From Fischerella muscicola PCC 7414 (lineage in GTDB: Bacteria > Cyanobacteriota > Cyanobacteriia > Cyanobacteriales > Nostocaceae), in contig NZ_AJLK01000073.1 in NCBI RefSeq assembly GCF_000317205.1, positions 1-64,000 on the forward strand: a DNA stretch of 64,000 nucleotides. Direction: 5' to 3'. The translations under genes and the position numbers were made by a program. This document shows positions 51,858-59,620 of the stretch, in pieces. Position 1 is the stretch's first letter, and each line of letters opens with the position of its first letter. The notes under the pieces are model-generated. The model was not told the DNA's origin and made no database searches. It worked only from the letters and a program-made list of their open reading frames with translations.

Positions 51858-54503
51858 ATGTATAAACCATTAGAAAACCGCTGGCGTAGAGATTTAGAAA
51901 TTAAAAGAATTCCACAAGTAGGGAAAAAGCCTGAATGTTACCAAGTTAAAATTCCCAACTCTGAGCAAATATTTGAATTCGGATTGGAAGAATATTTCCT
52001 TTGCCAATCGATGAATGGAGTAGCTACTCCATCCGTAATCATTGATAAATTTATATCTCGTTTTAATACTCTACTAGCCGAAGAAGATTTTGATCAGTTT
52101 TCTCGTCAAATTGCAGAGTGTAATCTTCTCGAACCATTTCTATCTGAATCAGATATAGAAAATGCAATACAGGAACCATTATTAGAAATTAAACAAAATG
52201 AGTATACCAGAATATCTTCTGGTATGAATTTTTCTAAAAAAGAAAAACATAAATCTCAAGTCTATATATGGTCTGCTGTCAATCCTGGTAAAAACTTTGC
52301 TATTCTAAAAAATATTTTTGCACCATTTAGTCTGTTATTTCAAGTATCAGTTTGGGGATTGATACCTGGCATACCCATAGCTTTTTTAACTTTATTTAAT
52401 AACCAATTTCTCTTGTGGTCTGATTATCTTTCTGGAATTAAGTCTTTACCTTATTTACAAATTTATATATTTAATCTTATTTTTGCCTCTCTGACAGCTA
52501 AGATAGCTCAGGGTGTAGTGCTTACTTATTATGGTGGTACGGTTACGAAGTTTGGCTTGGTTCTGGCTGCTGGATTTTTACCCCGCTTTTATATTGATAG
52601 AGAGCCTATGTGGCAACTTCGACGTCACAAACAATTGTGGACTCTAGCAACTCCAGTAATCACCAGACCAATTTTATTTGTTTTGAGTGTTTTAGTTTGG
52701 TATTTGCACCGTGAAACAGGAACACAATTGAGCAATTACGCTCTTTTACTTGCTCATGCCAGCTTTATAGATTTTTTACTAGATGCAAGTCCTTTATGGC
52801 CTTCTGATGGCTATGTATGGACAACAGCTTATTTTCGTCTACCACCTAACTTGTTTCAAAGATCTTTTTTGGTTTGGGATATGTTACTTAATCGCCGTCC
52901 CCTACCAAAATCATTACCTGCAAAACAAAAATTAGGATTGCAACTGTTTTTGCTGGGTGCAGGAATTTTTTCAATCTCAGTGATTTTGACAATCATTTAT
53001 TTTGCTGCTGGGGGTTTAGCAGAAAACTTGCCCGGAATTTTAGGTAATGGTACTACCTATATATTTTTATTTGCACTGTTAGCACTCGTTTTACGCCAGC
53101 CAATATCTAAATGGTTGAACTCTCAGAAACTTAATAATTTAGTGACAAGAGATATGATTACATCAGCAAAAGAATCAGAATACGCAAATCAGAAAGTCAA
53201 TAAATCTTGGCTGGGTACATTTTTAAAAGCATGTACAATGCTTGGAGGCTTTGCGCTTTTTTTACCATATCCATATCGTTCTGGTGGTCAAATTAAATTA
53301 ATAACTTCTAAGCAACAGCAAATACAAGCTGAAGTCGATGGAAAAATTACACGAATTTTACTCAAAGGTGGTGATGGTACTTGGGTAAAAGCCGGAACTG
53401 TAGTAGCAACTATGGAAGCTCCGGAAATTAGCAACGAATTTTCTAAAACCGAGGAGCAAATAAACAGTAAGCAAGCTGATATGAGAAAGCAGGAAGCTGA
53501 ACTAGCTAAGCTACTAGCTACTCCTAAAAAAGAAGATATAGAAGTTGCTAAACAACAAGTAGAAGTTGCCAACCAACAAGTAGAAGTTGCTAAGCAAAAA
53601 GTAAAAGTTGTACAACAAGAAGTAGAAGTAGCCAAAGGAGCGCTTCAGACTGCTATTAGTAGAGCTGAATTTAGTCTTCGTGAAGCTGAGAGATTTAAGT
53701 ATTTGTCAGAAGAAGGCGCTTATTCTCGCCAACAATATGAAGATGCGGACAAGCGTGCCACAACAGATCGTAACACCGTCGAAGAAATGAAGCAAAATGT
53801 TGAAAAAGCTCAACAAAGTCTACAGGAAGCAAAAGGAGATGTCGCAGTTAAATATCAAAAAGTAGAAGAAGCAAAAGCTAATCTTAGTTTAGTAAAGAGT
53901 GGACCTTATCCGGAAGAACTAGATGCTGTGCGTCAAGAAATAGCAGCTACTAGAGCAGAAATCCAGCGTCTGAGGCAACAATTGACATATCTTAATAGTC
54001 AGCTTAAACGTACTAAGTTAGTAATGCCATTTGATGGATATATAGTCACTTCTGAATTGCAGCAAAAAGTAGGTAGTTATCTAGATAAGGGCGATACCTT
54101 TGCTACTGTAGAAAACTCTCGCAATATTTATGGAGAAATCCAAATCCCTGAATATGAAGTAAGTGAAATTATTTCTGGAGGAAAGGCTGAAGTTAAGCTG
54201 ACCGCATATCCCAATGATCCTTTGATTGGACGTGTAATTTCAATTGAACCTGTTACCAGCAATGATAATTCATCAAGTAAGATTTCTGTTAATCAAACTT
54301 CAGGTACAACTTTAGAGTCTACAAATGCAACATCTAGTCGAGTAGTTAAAGTAATAGTAGAGCTTCCCAGAACTGACAGAATTTTAAAATCTGGTATGTC
54401 TGGTTATGCGAAAATTGAGGGTAAAAGTATGCCTGTAATCATAGCGTTTACCCGTCCTATTGTTCGATTTATTCAAATTGAATTGTGGTCTTGGATTCCT
54501 TAA
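51858..54503 (+). CDS. HlyD-type adaptor fused to degenerate M50-like membrane domain
   Basis: 881 residues. An N-terminal winged-helix-like region (about 1-110; FGLEEYFLCQSMNGV) precedes a polytopic membrane domain (about 150-475) shaped like the M50 peptidase part of M50-HlyD fusions (YYGGTVTKFGLVLAAGFLPRF, SPLWPSDGYVWTTAYFRLP). The HExxH zinc motif expected at residues 214-218 reads AKIAQ, so protease activity is presumably lost. From about residue 490 it is a membrane-fusion (periplasmic adaptor) protein: first lipoyl half (VDGKITRILLKGGDGTWVKA), a long alpha-hairpin coiled coil with VAKQQVEVANQQVEVAKQK heptads, and a second lipoyl half (LVMPFDGYIVTSEL, KVGSYLDKGDTF). It likely links an inner-membrane exporter to an outer-membrane channel, perhaps for the polyketide product (inference). 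Confidence 0.88.
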   Translation: MYKPLENRWRRDLEIKRIPQVGKKPECYQVKIPNSEQIFEFGLEEYFLCQSMNGVATPSVIIDKFISRFNTLLAEEDFDQFSRQIAECNLLEPFLSESDIENAIQEPLLEIKQNEYTRISSGMNFSKKEKHKSQVYIWSAVNPGKNFAILKNIFAPFSLLFQVSVWGLIPGIPIAFLTLFNNQFLLWSDYLSGIKSLPYLQIYIFNLIFASLTAKIAQGVVLTYYGGTVTKFGLVLAAGFLPRFYIDREPMWQLRRHKQLWTLATPVITRPILFVLSVLVWYLHRETGTQLSNYALLLAHASFIDFLLDASPLWPSDGYVWTTAYFRLPPNLFQRSFLVWDMLLNRRPLPKSLPAKQKLGLQLFLLGAGIFSISVILTIIYFAAGGLAENLPGILGNGTTYIFLFALLALVLRQPISKWLNSQKLNNLVTRDMITSAKESEYANQKVNKSWLGTFLKACTMLGGFALFLPYPYRSGGQIKLITSKQQQIQAEVDGKITRILLKGGDGTWVKAGTVVATMEAPEISNEFSKTEEQINSKQADMRKQEAELAKLLATPKKEDIEVAKQQVEVANQQVEVAKQKVKVVQQEVEVAKGALQTAISRAEFSLREAERFKYLSEEGAYSRQQYEDADKRATTDRNTVEEMKQNVEKAQQSLQEAKGDVAVKYQKVEEAKANLSLVKSGPYPEELDAVRQEIAATRAEIQRLRQQLTYLNSQLKRTKLVMPFDGYIVTSELQQKVGSYLDKGDTFATVENSRNIYGEIQIPEYEVSEIISGGKAEVKLTAYPNDPLIGRVISIEPVTSNDNSSSKISVNQTSGTTLESTNATSSRVVKVIVELPRTDRILKSGMSGYAKIEGKSMPVIIAFTRPIVRFIQIELWSWIP

Positions 54504-54564
54504 ATTTTTATTAATTGGCAAAGTTTTCTAGAAATTAAAACAGCAAAAAGTTGGAAGACGGATT

Positions 54565-55095
54565 ATGGATATAGAACGAGTTTATGGGTCTAGTAGTATA
54601 GAAGAAATTAAACAGCGCCAAGCCCAGATGGAATATCGCAAGCTCTGGTTAAAAGCACTACATGATGAAAATCAGCTAGAACTTGAGTCACTTTCCCAAA
54701 TCAAAGAAGATGTAGTTACAGAAATACAACAAGCTAATTCTCTGACTAAGCTTATAGGATTTTTTAAGGGGAATAAATATCAAAATAAAATAGAAGAAAT
54801 TCCAGAGGAAAATCACAAAAAGCCTAATCCGACTCAAGGGAGTATGCTGGAATTTATTGACGATATGTCTCATTTTGCTTTGGAACTGAATCTTAGTTTC
54901 ACAACACCAGATGAGATCAAACAACGTCAAGAAACACTAAACAACCGTCAAGCTTGGCTACAAAAATTGTTAAAGACTACAGAAAAAGAACTCAATTTAA
55001 TTTCTACAGCAGAGGAACAAAAAGCAAATGAGGATGTCAAAGAAATCAGTGAAACCTCACAAACTGTTTTGAAAATGATGGATTCTAAATCTTGA
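54565..55095 (+). CDS. Small helical protein with internal duplication
   Basis: 176 residues, highly charged and predicted helical, with no signal peptide. Two copies of the same motif are seen: residues 11-45 (SIEEIKQRQAQMEYRKLWLK...ELESL) and residues 117-151 (TPDEIKQRQETLNNRQAWLQ...ELNLI). Each reads EIKQRQ-x5-R-x2-WL-x-L. A Lys-rich linker joins them. I do not recognise the family. It starts 61 bp after the HlyD-type gene with GGAAGACGG upstream, so it is probably co-transcribed and may partner with the adaptor's coiled coil (inference). Confidence 0.75.
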   Translation: MDIERVYGSSSIEEIKQRQAQMEYRKLWLKALHDENQLELESLSQIKEDVVTEIQQANSLTKLIGFFKGNKYQNKIEEIPEENHKKPNPTQGSMLEFIDDMSHFALELNLSFTTPDEIKQRQETLNNRQAWLQKLLKTTEKELNLISTAEEQKANEDVKEISETSQTVLKMMDSKS

Positions 55096-55255
55096 GTACA
55101 AAAAAAGAGATTTTCACTATAAGACAATTTTGAACTCTGTTCATGTGTATATAGAATATTGGCAAGCAATTATTTTGTCTAGAGTCAGCAATAGATTCTT
55201 TAGACTAATAAACTGACTTTCCCAGTAGTTTCTCTGTTGTATCGAGGAAGTTAGT

Positions 55256-56464
55256 GTGAAAAATAAAAATTTTCTAAAGGTACGAATAGCTAGATGTTTT
55301 GCCTTACTTATGCCAATAACTTTATTGATATCTCCTACTGTGACAGCTTGCTCTTCTAAGTGGAATGATAATCACGTGTTTGCTCAGTCTTCACCAACCT
55401 CAGTAAGCGATCGCTCATCAGTTGCATCTACAAACACATCTAATCAACAAGTTTATGATGTTGGGATTGTGGACAACATAATACTCAATGATGCCCAACG
55501 CAACCGTCAGATACCAATTAAGGTTTCTTACCCGGAAGGACAACAAGGGTCGTTTCCTGTGATTATCTTTTCTCATGGGGCTGGTGCTTCCAAGGATGAT
55601 TACGCTCCTCTGACTCGCTTTTGGGCTAGTCAAGGATATATCTGCATCCAGCCTACCCATGCAGATTCAATAGCCTTAAACAGGCAACAAGGTAACTCTG
55701 AAAACTTGCGTGAAAGCGTCCGACAAATGCTGGGCGATGCCAAAGGTTGGAAAGATCGTGCAACTGACGTATCTTTTATCATTAGTTCTTTGAGTGAACT
55801 AGAGCGCCAAGCACCCCAGTTGAAAGGCAAAATGAATACTCAACGTATTGGTGTTGGCGGTCATTCCTATGGTGCTTATACTGCTCAGTTGGTCGGCGGA
55901 GCAACCATTGATATACCAGGAGGAGCTAAAGCACAAAGTTTCGCGGATCGTCGCGTGCGTGCGGTCTTGTTGTTGTCTCCTCAGGGAGCTGGTCAACAGG
56001 GACTGACTCGCAACTCGTGGGCAAATTTCAAGCTACCAATGATGACGATGACTGGTTCTAGAGACAGAGGCGCTCAAGGACAGGGGCCAGAATGGAAAGA
56101 AGAACCATTTAAATATTCTCCTGCGGGCGATAAATATCTTGTTTTTATAGAAGGAGCCACTCACTTCTCCTTTAGTGGCAGACTTGCTCAAGGTGGAGGC
56201 GAAGCCCAAACTCAAGCTCAAGGACAAGGACGACCCGGTTGGAGATTACGGGAGCATTTCGGTGGTGGGCAAGGTGGTGGTTTTGGTACTCGCAGACGCT
56301 TCGGTGGTGGTCAACAGGAAGAAAATATCTTTAATTATGTAAAAGTTGCCAGTATTAGTTTTTGGGATGCCTATTTGAAGCAAGATAGTCAAGCTAAGAA
56401 TTACCTGAAGTCTGATGGACTTCAGGCTGATAGCAATGGTGATGTTTCTGTTTCTTCCAAGTAA
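55256..56464 (+). CDS. Exported alpha/beta hydrolase (PAF-acetylhydrolase/dienelactone-hydrolase-like), probable lipoprotein
   Basis: 402 residues. The start is GTG at 55256 with CGAGGAAG about 7 bases upstream. The N-terminus is basic then hydrophobic (FALLMPITLLISPTVTACSS) with a lipobox-like VTAC, so lipidation and export are likely. The hydrolase core has PVIIFSHGAGASKDDYAPL, nucleophile GVGGHSYGAYTAQ, a GSRDRG acid region and catalytic His in EGATHFSFSG. A Gly/Gln/Arg-rich stretch (about 317-365; GGGEAQTQAQGQGRPGWRL, GGGQGGGFGTRRRFGGGQQ) interrupts the C-terminal part. It may release or modify an acyl product in the periplasm (inference). It is the last plus-strand gene of the cluster. 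Confidence 0.87.
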   Translation: MKNKNFLKVRIARCFALLMPITLLISPTVTACSSKWNDNHVFAQSSPTSVSDRSSVASTNTSNQQVYDVGIVDNIILNDAQRNRQIPIKVSYPEGQQGSFPVIIFSHGAGASKDDYAPLTRFWASQGYICIQPTHADSIALNRQQGNSENLRESVRQMLGDAKGWKDRATDVSFIISSLSELERQAPQLKGKMNTQRIGVGGHSYGAYTAQLVGGATIDIPGGAKAQSFADRRVRAVLLLSPQGAGQQGLTRNSWANFKLPMMTMTGSRDRGAQGQGPEWKEEPFKYSPAGDKYLVFIEGATHFSFSGRLAQGGGEAQTQAQGQGRPGWRLREHFGGGQGGGFGTRRRFGGGQQEENIFNYVKVASISFWDAYLKQDSQAKNYLKSDGLQADSNGDVSVSSK

Positions 56465-56469
56465 TGCGT

Positions 56470-57714
56470 TTATTGGTAGTATTCTTTTGGAGGTTTTGCG
56501 ACACCCCATTTCATCAAATTTGCTTCTAGTTCCTTGATAAATTTAGCATCTTCTGCCAGGAGGGAATGGTTTTCGCTTGTGAATGAGTTTTGATTCACAG
56601 AGGATTGTTGCTCAAGAAAAGCGAATGCTTGCCGAAATTGTTCCGGGCTGGTTTGAATTGGCGAGTCAAAGTGACAGGAAATAATTTGCTGAAAATCCCA
56701 ATTAGCAACCCGATCAGCCCAGTTGAGTACTTGTGTAGGATCTTGAGGAAAAATTAGAGTTTGCAAAATTGGTGCTACAAATGGACGCCCCTGATTTCGT
56801 AGCGCTGCAAATGATTGCTGCCAATTTTCTCGCCATCGAAATGGAAAAACACCAAAGTAGGCTTTTCTAGAACGATCTGGTGCTTTGAGGGCATCGCGAA
56901 ATGCCTGCCCTAATCCTATTGTCTCCAGTGTACTGGGACGGAAATAGATGGCAAACAATGAAATGCGTTGCCATCCCTTACGGCGGTTGGCTTCGTTGTC
57001 TTTGATCGCTTCTAAAGCGTTGTCTCTGGCGTGAAAGAGTAAGGGGTAGGGGTCTAATTTAAAAGTAGCAGGTGGTTCTTCTGGCACAGACACAACAGAA
57101 TCAGTTACTAGTAGAGTGTGCGATCGCTTGTGGAAGAAAGCAACTTCTGCAAAAGCCCCCCGTCCCAAATCGATATCCAAGATTGCATAATCAAATTCAT
57201 CACTTATAGGAGCCAGGCTGGAGTTTTCTGGAAGTATGTGAGTGCGTTTTGGGGGAAAGCCTAACCAACTTAACGGCAAATTAAACGGAAAACTCCACTG
57301 GTGGGGAGCAACAAATACTTGCGCTTGGGGAAAGCATCTAGCGAAAGGGCCAACAAAGACTTTGTGTTCTAAGCCAGAACTGGTGGGCAGAATAATGTAT
57401 TTCACATTACCATACCTTGCTACCAATTCATTCACCATGCGGATACATTCTCTGGTAGGAGCAACAGGTGCATAGACTAGAAGACCACCAGTTTCGAGTC
57501 TAACTACAGTCATCCGAATGGGAACGATAGTGTAGAGAATGCCGTGCAGTTGATCGAATGTCCAAATCGTGTCCTCAACAACTTCACAGCAGCATGTTTG
57601 CCGCTTACCGTAGGGATAAAGTGGCACAGCAGGCCAAAATGGCCATGACCAATCTCTCATCTGCATCGGTCGTTTCTGTGGCATGACTCCCGAGTTGGAT
57701 TCCTGTGGATTCAT
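56470..57714 (-). CDS. DUF4336 domain protein
   Basis: 414 residues. I recognise the DUF4336 family, common in cyanobacteria and algae, from RDWSWPFWPAVPLYPYG, EVVEDTIWTFDQLHG, VYAPVAPTRECIRMV and ILPTSSGLEHKVFVGPFAR. The domain is distantly related to metallo-beta-lactamase folds. Function is unknown. It is convergent with the hydrolase gene (5-bp gap) and is therefore probably not part of the polyketide transcription unit. The length agrees with family members. Confidence 0.85.
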   Translation of the reverse strand: MNPQESNSGVMPQKRPMQMRDWSWPFWPAVPLYPYGKRQTCCCEVVEDTIWTFDQLHGILYTIVPIRMTVVRLETGGLLVYAPVAPTRECIRMVNELVARYGNVKYIILPTSSGLEHKVFVGPFARCFPQAQVFVAPHQWSFPFNLPLSWLGFPPKRTHILPENSSLAPISDEFDYAILDIDLGRGAFAEVAFFHKRSHTLLVTDSVVSVPEEPPATFKLDPYPLLFHARDNALEAIKDNEANRRKGWQRISLFAIYFRPSTLETIGLGQAFRDALKAPDRSRKAYFGVFPFRWRENWQQSFAALRNQGRPFVAPILQTLIFPQDPTQVLNWADRVANWDFQQIISCHFDSPIQTSPEQFRQAFAFLEQQSSVNQNSFTSENHSLLAEDAKFIKELEANLMKWGVAKPPKEYYQ

Positions 57715-57837
57715 TAGGACTGCCCTCTGCCTTGCCTGAAAGGGTTGATAATATCAAAATTATTCCTACCAAAAGGTAGAAGACGATGTCTAATCTAAAC
57801 AATTAAGAATAAGAAAACGCACTGATGGTCTTTCAAA

Positions 57838-57880
57838 CTCCCCTACTATTGTCTTAAATTTGATAGTAGGGGGTTTTTTA
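57838..57880. terminator. Long hairpin with T run
   Basis: CCCCTACTAT (57840-57849) pairs with ATAGTAGGGG (57863-57872) around a 13-base loop. On the plus strand it is followed by TTTTTT. It lies between two minus-strand genes; the minus-strand reading has only a weak T run (AGTTTGA), so it may be bidirectional or a repeat. Confidence 0.5.
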
Positions 57881-57911
57881 TCAGCAATCCCATTTTTCAC
57901 CTGAAATCAAC

Positions 57912-58649
57912 CTAAAGTGTAGGTATTTGGTTCATTTTCGCTTCTATCAAAAATATTAAGCTGCCTTTTTGCACTTCGAGATTAATGATGCGGAACCGCG
58001 TATCATCAAATTCTAAATATGGCAAGTTGACTAATTCTTTAATCTTGTTCATTAATGCCACGACAATATTTAAGGAAATGCCCTCCCCTTGAGTACAGTT
58101 GAAACTTTCCATGAGTGTAGGTTTGTTTAGGGTACGTGGGCTAAACACTGACCTAAAGCCGACTTGGCTAGTATGAGCTTGTTCTTGTATCCCCACTATC
58201 CCATCGATTTGAATTTTGCCATCACCAGGCAAAGAAAGCTGAATTTTCTGTGATTGCAACTTTACAGTTTTACCATCCACATTCAAATCAAAGGGTCTGA
58301 GTTTGCTCCGAACAAAGTCTGAAGTCAAGGCGTGGTTAATATCCGCCTCTTTTAAGACTATACGAGCTTTAGTATTTACAGGCTGATCAAGTTCAATTTG
58401 ACCAAAAATGGCACTAAGAGGATTGATGGAAATTTGATCTGTTTTTACCTGTATTTCTTGTATGCGGACTTCTTGTATTTCTAGCCCTTCTCCAGCCAAA
58501 GAAACAGTATCTGCTTGTCCTTGAACAATTTTGAACAAATCGGTTTGCACATCTACATCTATTTTTTCTGCTTGATCCAACTGGTGAGACAAGGTATTTT
58601 CTGCCGCTTGGGAGAGTAAATTTTCCTCAATTTTTCGTTCTTGTGACAT
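57912..58649 (-). CDS. DUF2993 (LmeA-like) lipid-binding family protein
   Basis: 245 residues from the ATG at 58649, which gives the usual N-terminus (MSQERKIEENLLSQAAENTL); the frame continues to a GTG at 58700. DUF2993 features are the start helix followed by VDVQTDLFKIVQGQADTVSL, GLEIQEVRIQEIQVKTDQIS, and repeating beta strands (ARIVLKEADINHAL, GDGKIQIDGIVGI, IINLEVQKGSLIFLIEAKM). The family includes mycobacterial LmeA and is thought to bind phospholipid or mannolipid; the cyanobacterial role is unknown. There is no obvious signal peptide. Confidence 0.83.
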   Translation of the reverse strand: MSQERKIEENLLSQAAENTLSHQLDQAEKIDVDVQTDLFKIVQGQADTVSLAGEGLEIQEVRIQEIQVKTDQISINPLSAIFGQIELDQPVNTKARIVLKEADINHALTSDFVRSKLRPFDLNVDGKTVKLQSQKIQLSLPGDGKIQIDGIVGIQEQAHTSQVGFRSVFSPRTLNKPTLMESFNCTQGEGISLNIVVALMNKIKELVNLPYLEFDDTRFRIINLEVQKGSLIFLIEAKMNQIPTL

Positions 58650-58700
58650 AAGTTGAGTTCTTTTAGAGCCTTCTGCTTCATTGAAACGCCGATCGCTCAC

Positions 58701-59596
58701 AAGTGTATCTGCAACAAGTTATATAAAATGATATATATTTGTAGGGTTTTTAAACTTATCTGTCTTGAAAGGCACCAGCGCGAGGGCAGAGGAGCCACTG
58801 CGTTGGACTCTTTCCCCGGCTTGTAGACGCGCTCCGCACGGCTACCTACGGAAGCCACTCCGTGTCTACGGTGCAGGGTAGCATGTGGCGTGACAGAAGG
58901 AGTAAAACAAACTTTCATTCTTTATTGTGAACTCTGATCATGGAAGTCTTGCACGCAGACTAGGCAAGGATATATGCATTTCTAGCAGTGGCGTTCAACG
59001 CAAAATGCTTTTGAAGGTTCCGAAATCTCGACACATGGGCATTGAGATCCATATACCCGCTGATTTTCTGAAGATCAAACTTTGCCACTGCACTGATTTA
59101 ACACTACTGTGAATATTTGTCATCTACCATAGGTGAGAGGCTTAGTTGAAGCTAACTGATCCATTGCACTCACTTTTTAATCACATTTGTTTCTCATACT
59201 AGATTTACAGGTCAACTTTAGTAAATAGCTAACAACTAAAGCAACAACTAATAAACTAATAGTCTTAATTTACCCTGTCAATCAGGGTGTAAGGGATCAG
59301 GAAGGGTGTAAGGGTGTAGTAGTTCACCAAATAGATTTTGATAGGTTGCCCAGATCCTCGACTTTTTTAAAAAGTCGGGGATCTAACGCCTCGCGAAGAG
59401 TCAAAACTTATGTGGTCGAGTAGTAGGGGTGAAAGGGTTTAAGGGGGTAAGGGTAAAAGGGTGTAAGGTAGAAAATTTGATATCCAAAATTCTTCTCCTA
59501 CACCCCCATACCCTTACTCCTCTACACCCTTTCCTATAAAGACGCCACACCCCCATACCCTTACTTCCCTACACCCACCCGAAAGGGGCTTGGTCA
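58701..59596. other. Repeat-rich intergenic region
   Basis: About 900 bp. 58775-58885 is a GC-rich dispersed repeat (CTTGTAGACGCGCTCCGCACG, GGAAGCCACTCCGTGTCTACGGT). 59352-59383 is the palindrome AGATCC-TCGACTTTTT...AAAAAGTCG-GGGATCT, a common cyanobacterial palindromic repeat. About 59280-59580 holds GGGTGTAAGGG-type tandem units and their complements (CTACACCCCCATACCCTTAC). A 61-codon frame at 58927-59112 shows no family resemblance and was not called. Confidence 0.7.
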
Positions 59597-59620
59597 GTGT
59601 TAAATATAAGGGCGAATAAG

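Noticed and set aside
51858-54503. Active M50 site-2-type protease
   Set aside because: The HExxH motif is replaced by AKIAQ. Only the membrane shape and SDGY region resemble M50.
58927-59112. 61-codon ORF in the repeat-rich gap
   Set aside because: It has no recognisable motif, a GTG start without a ribosome binding site, and repeat surroundings.
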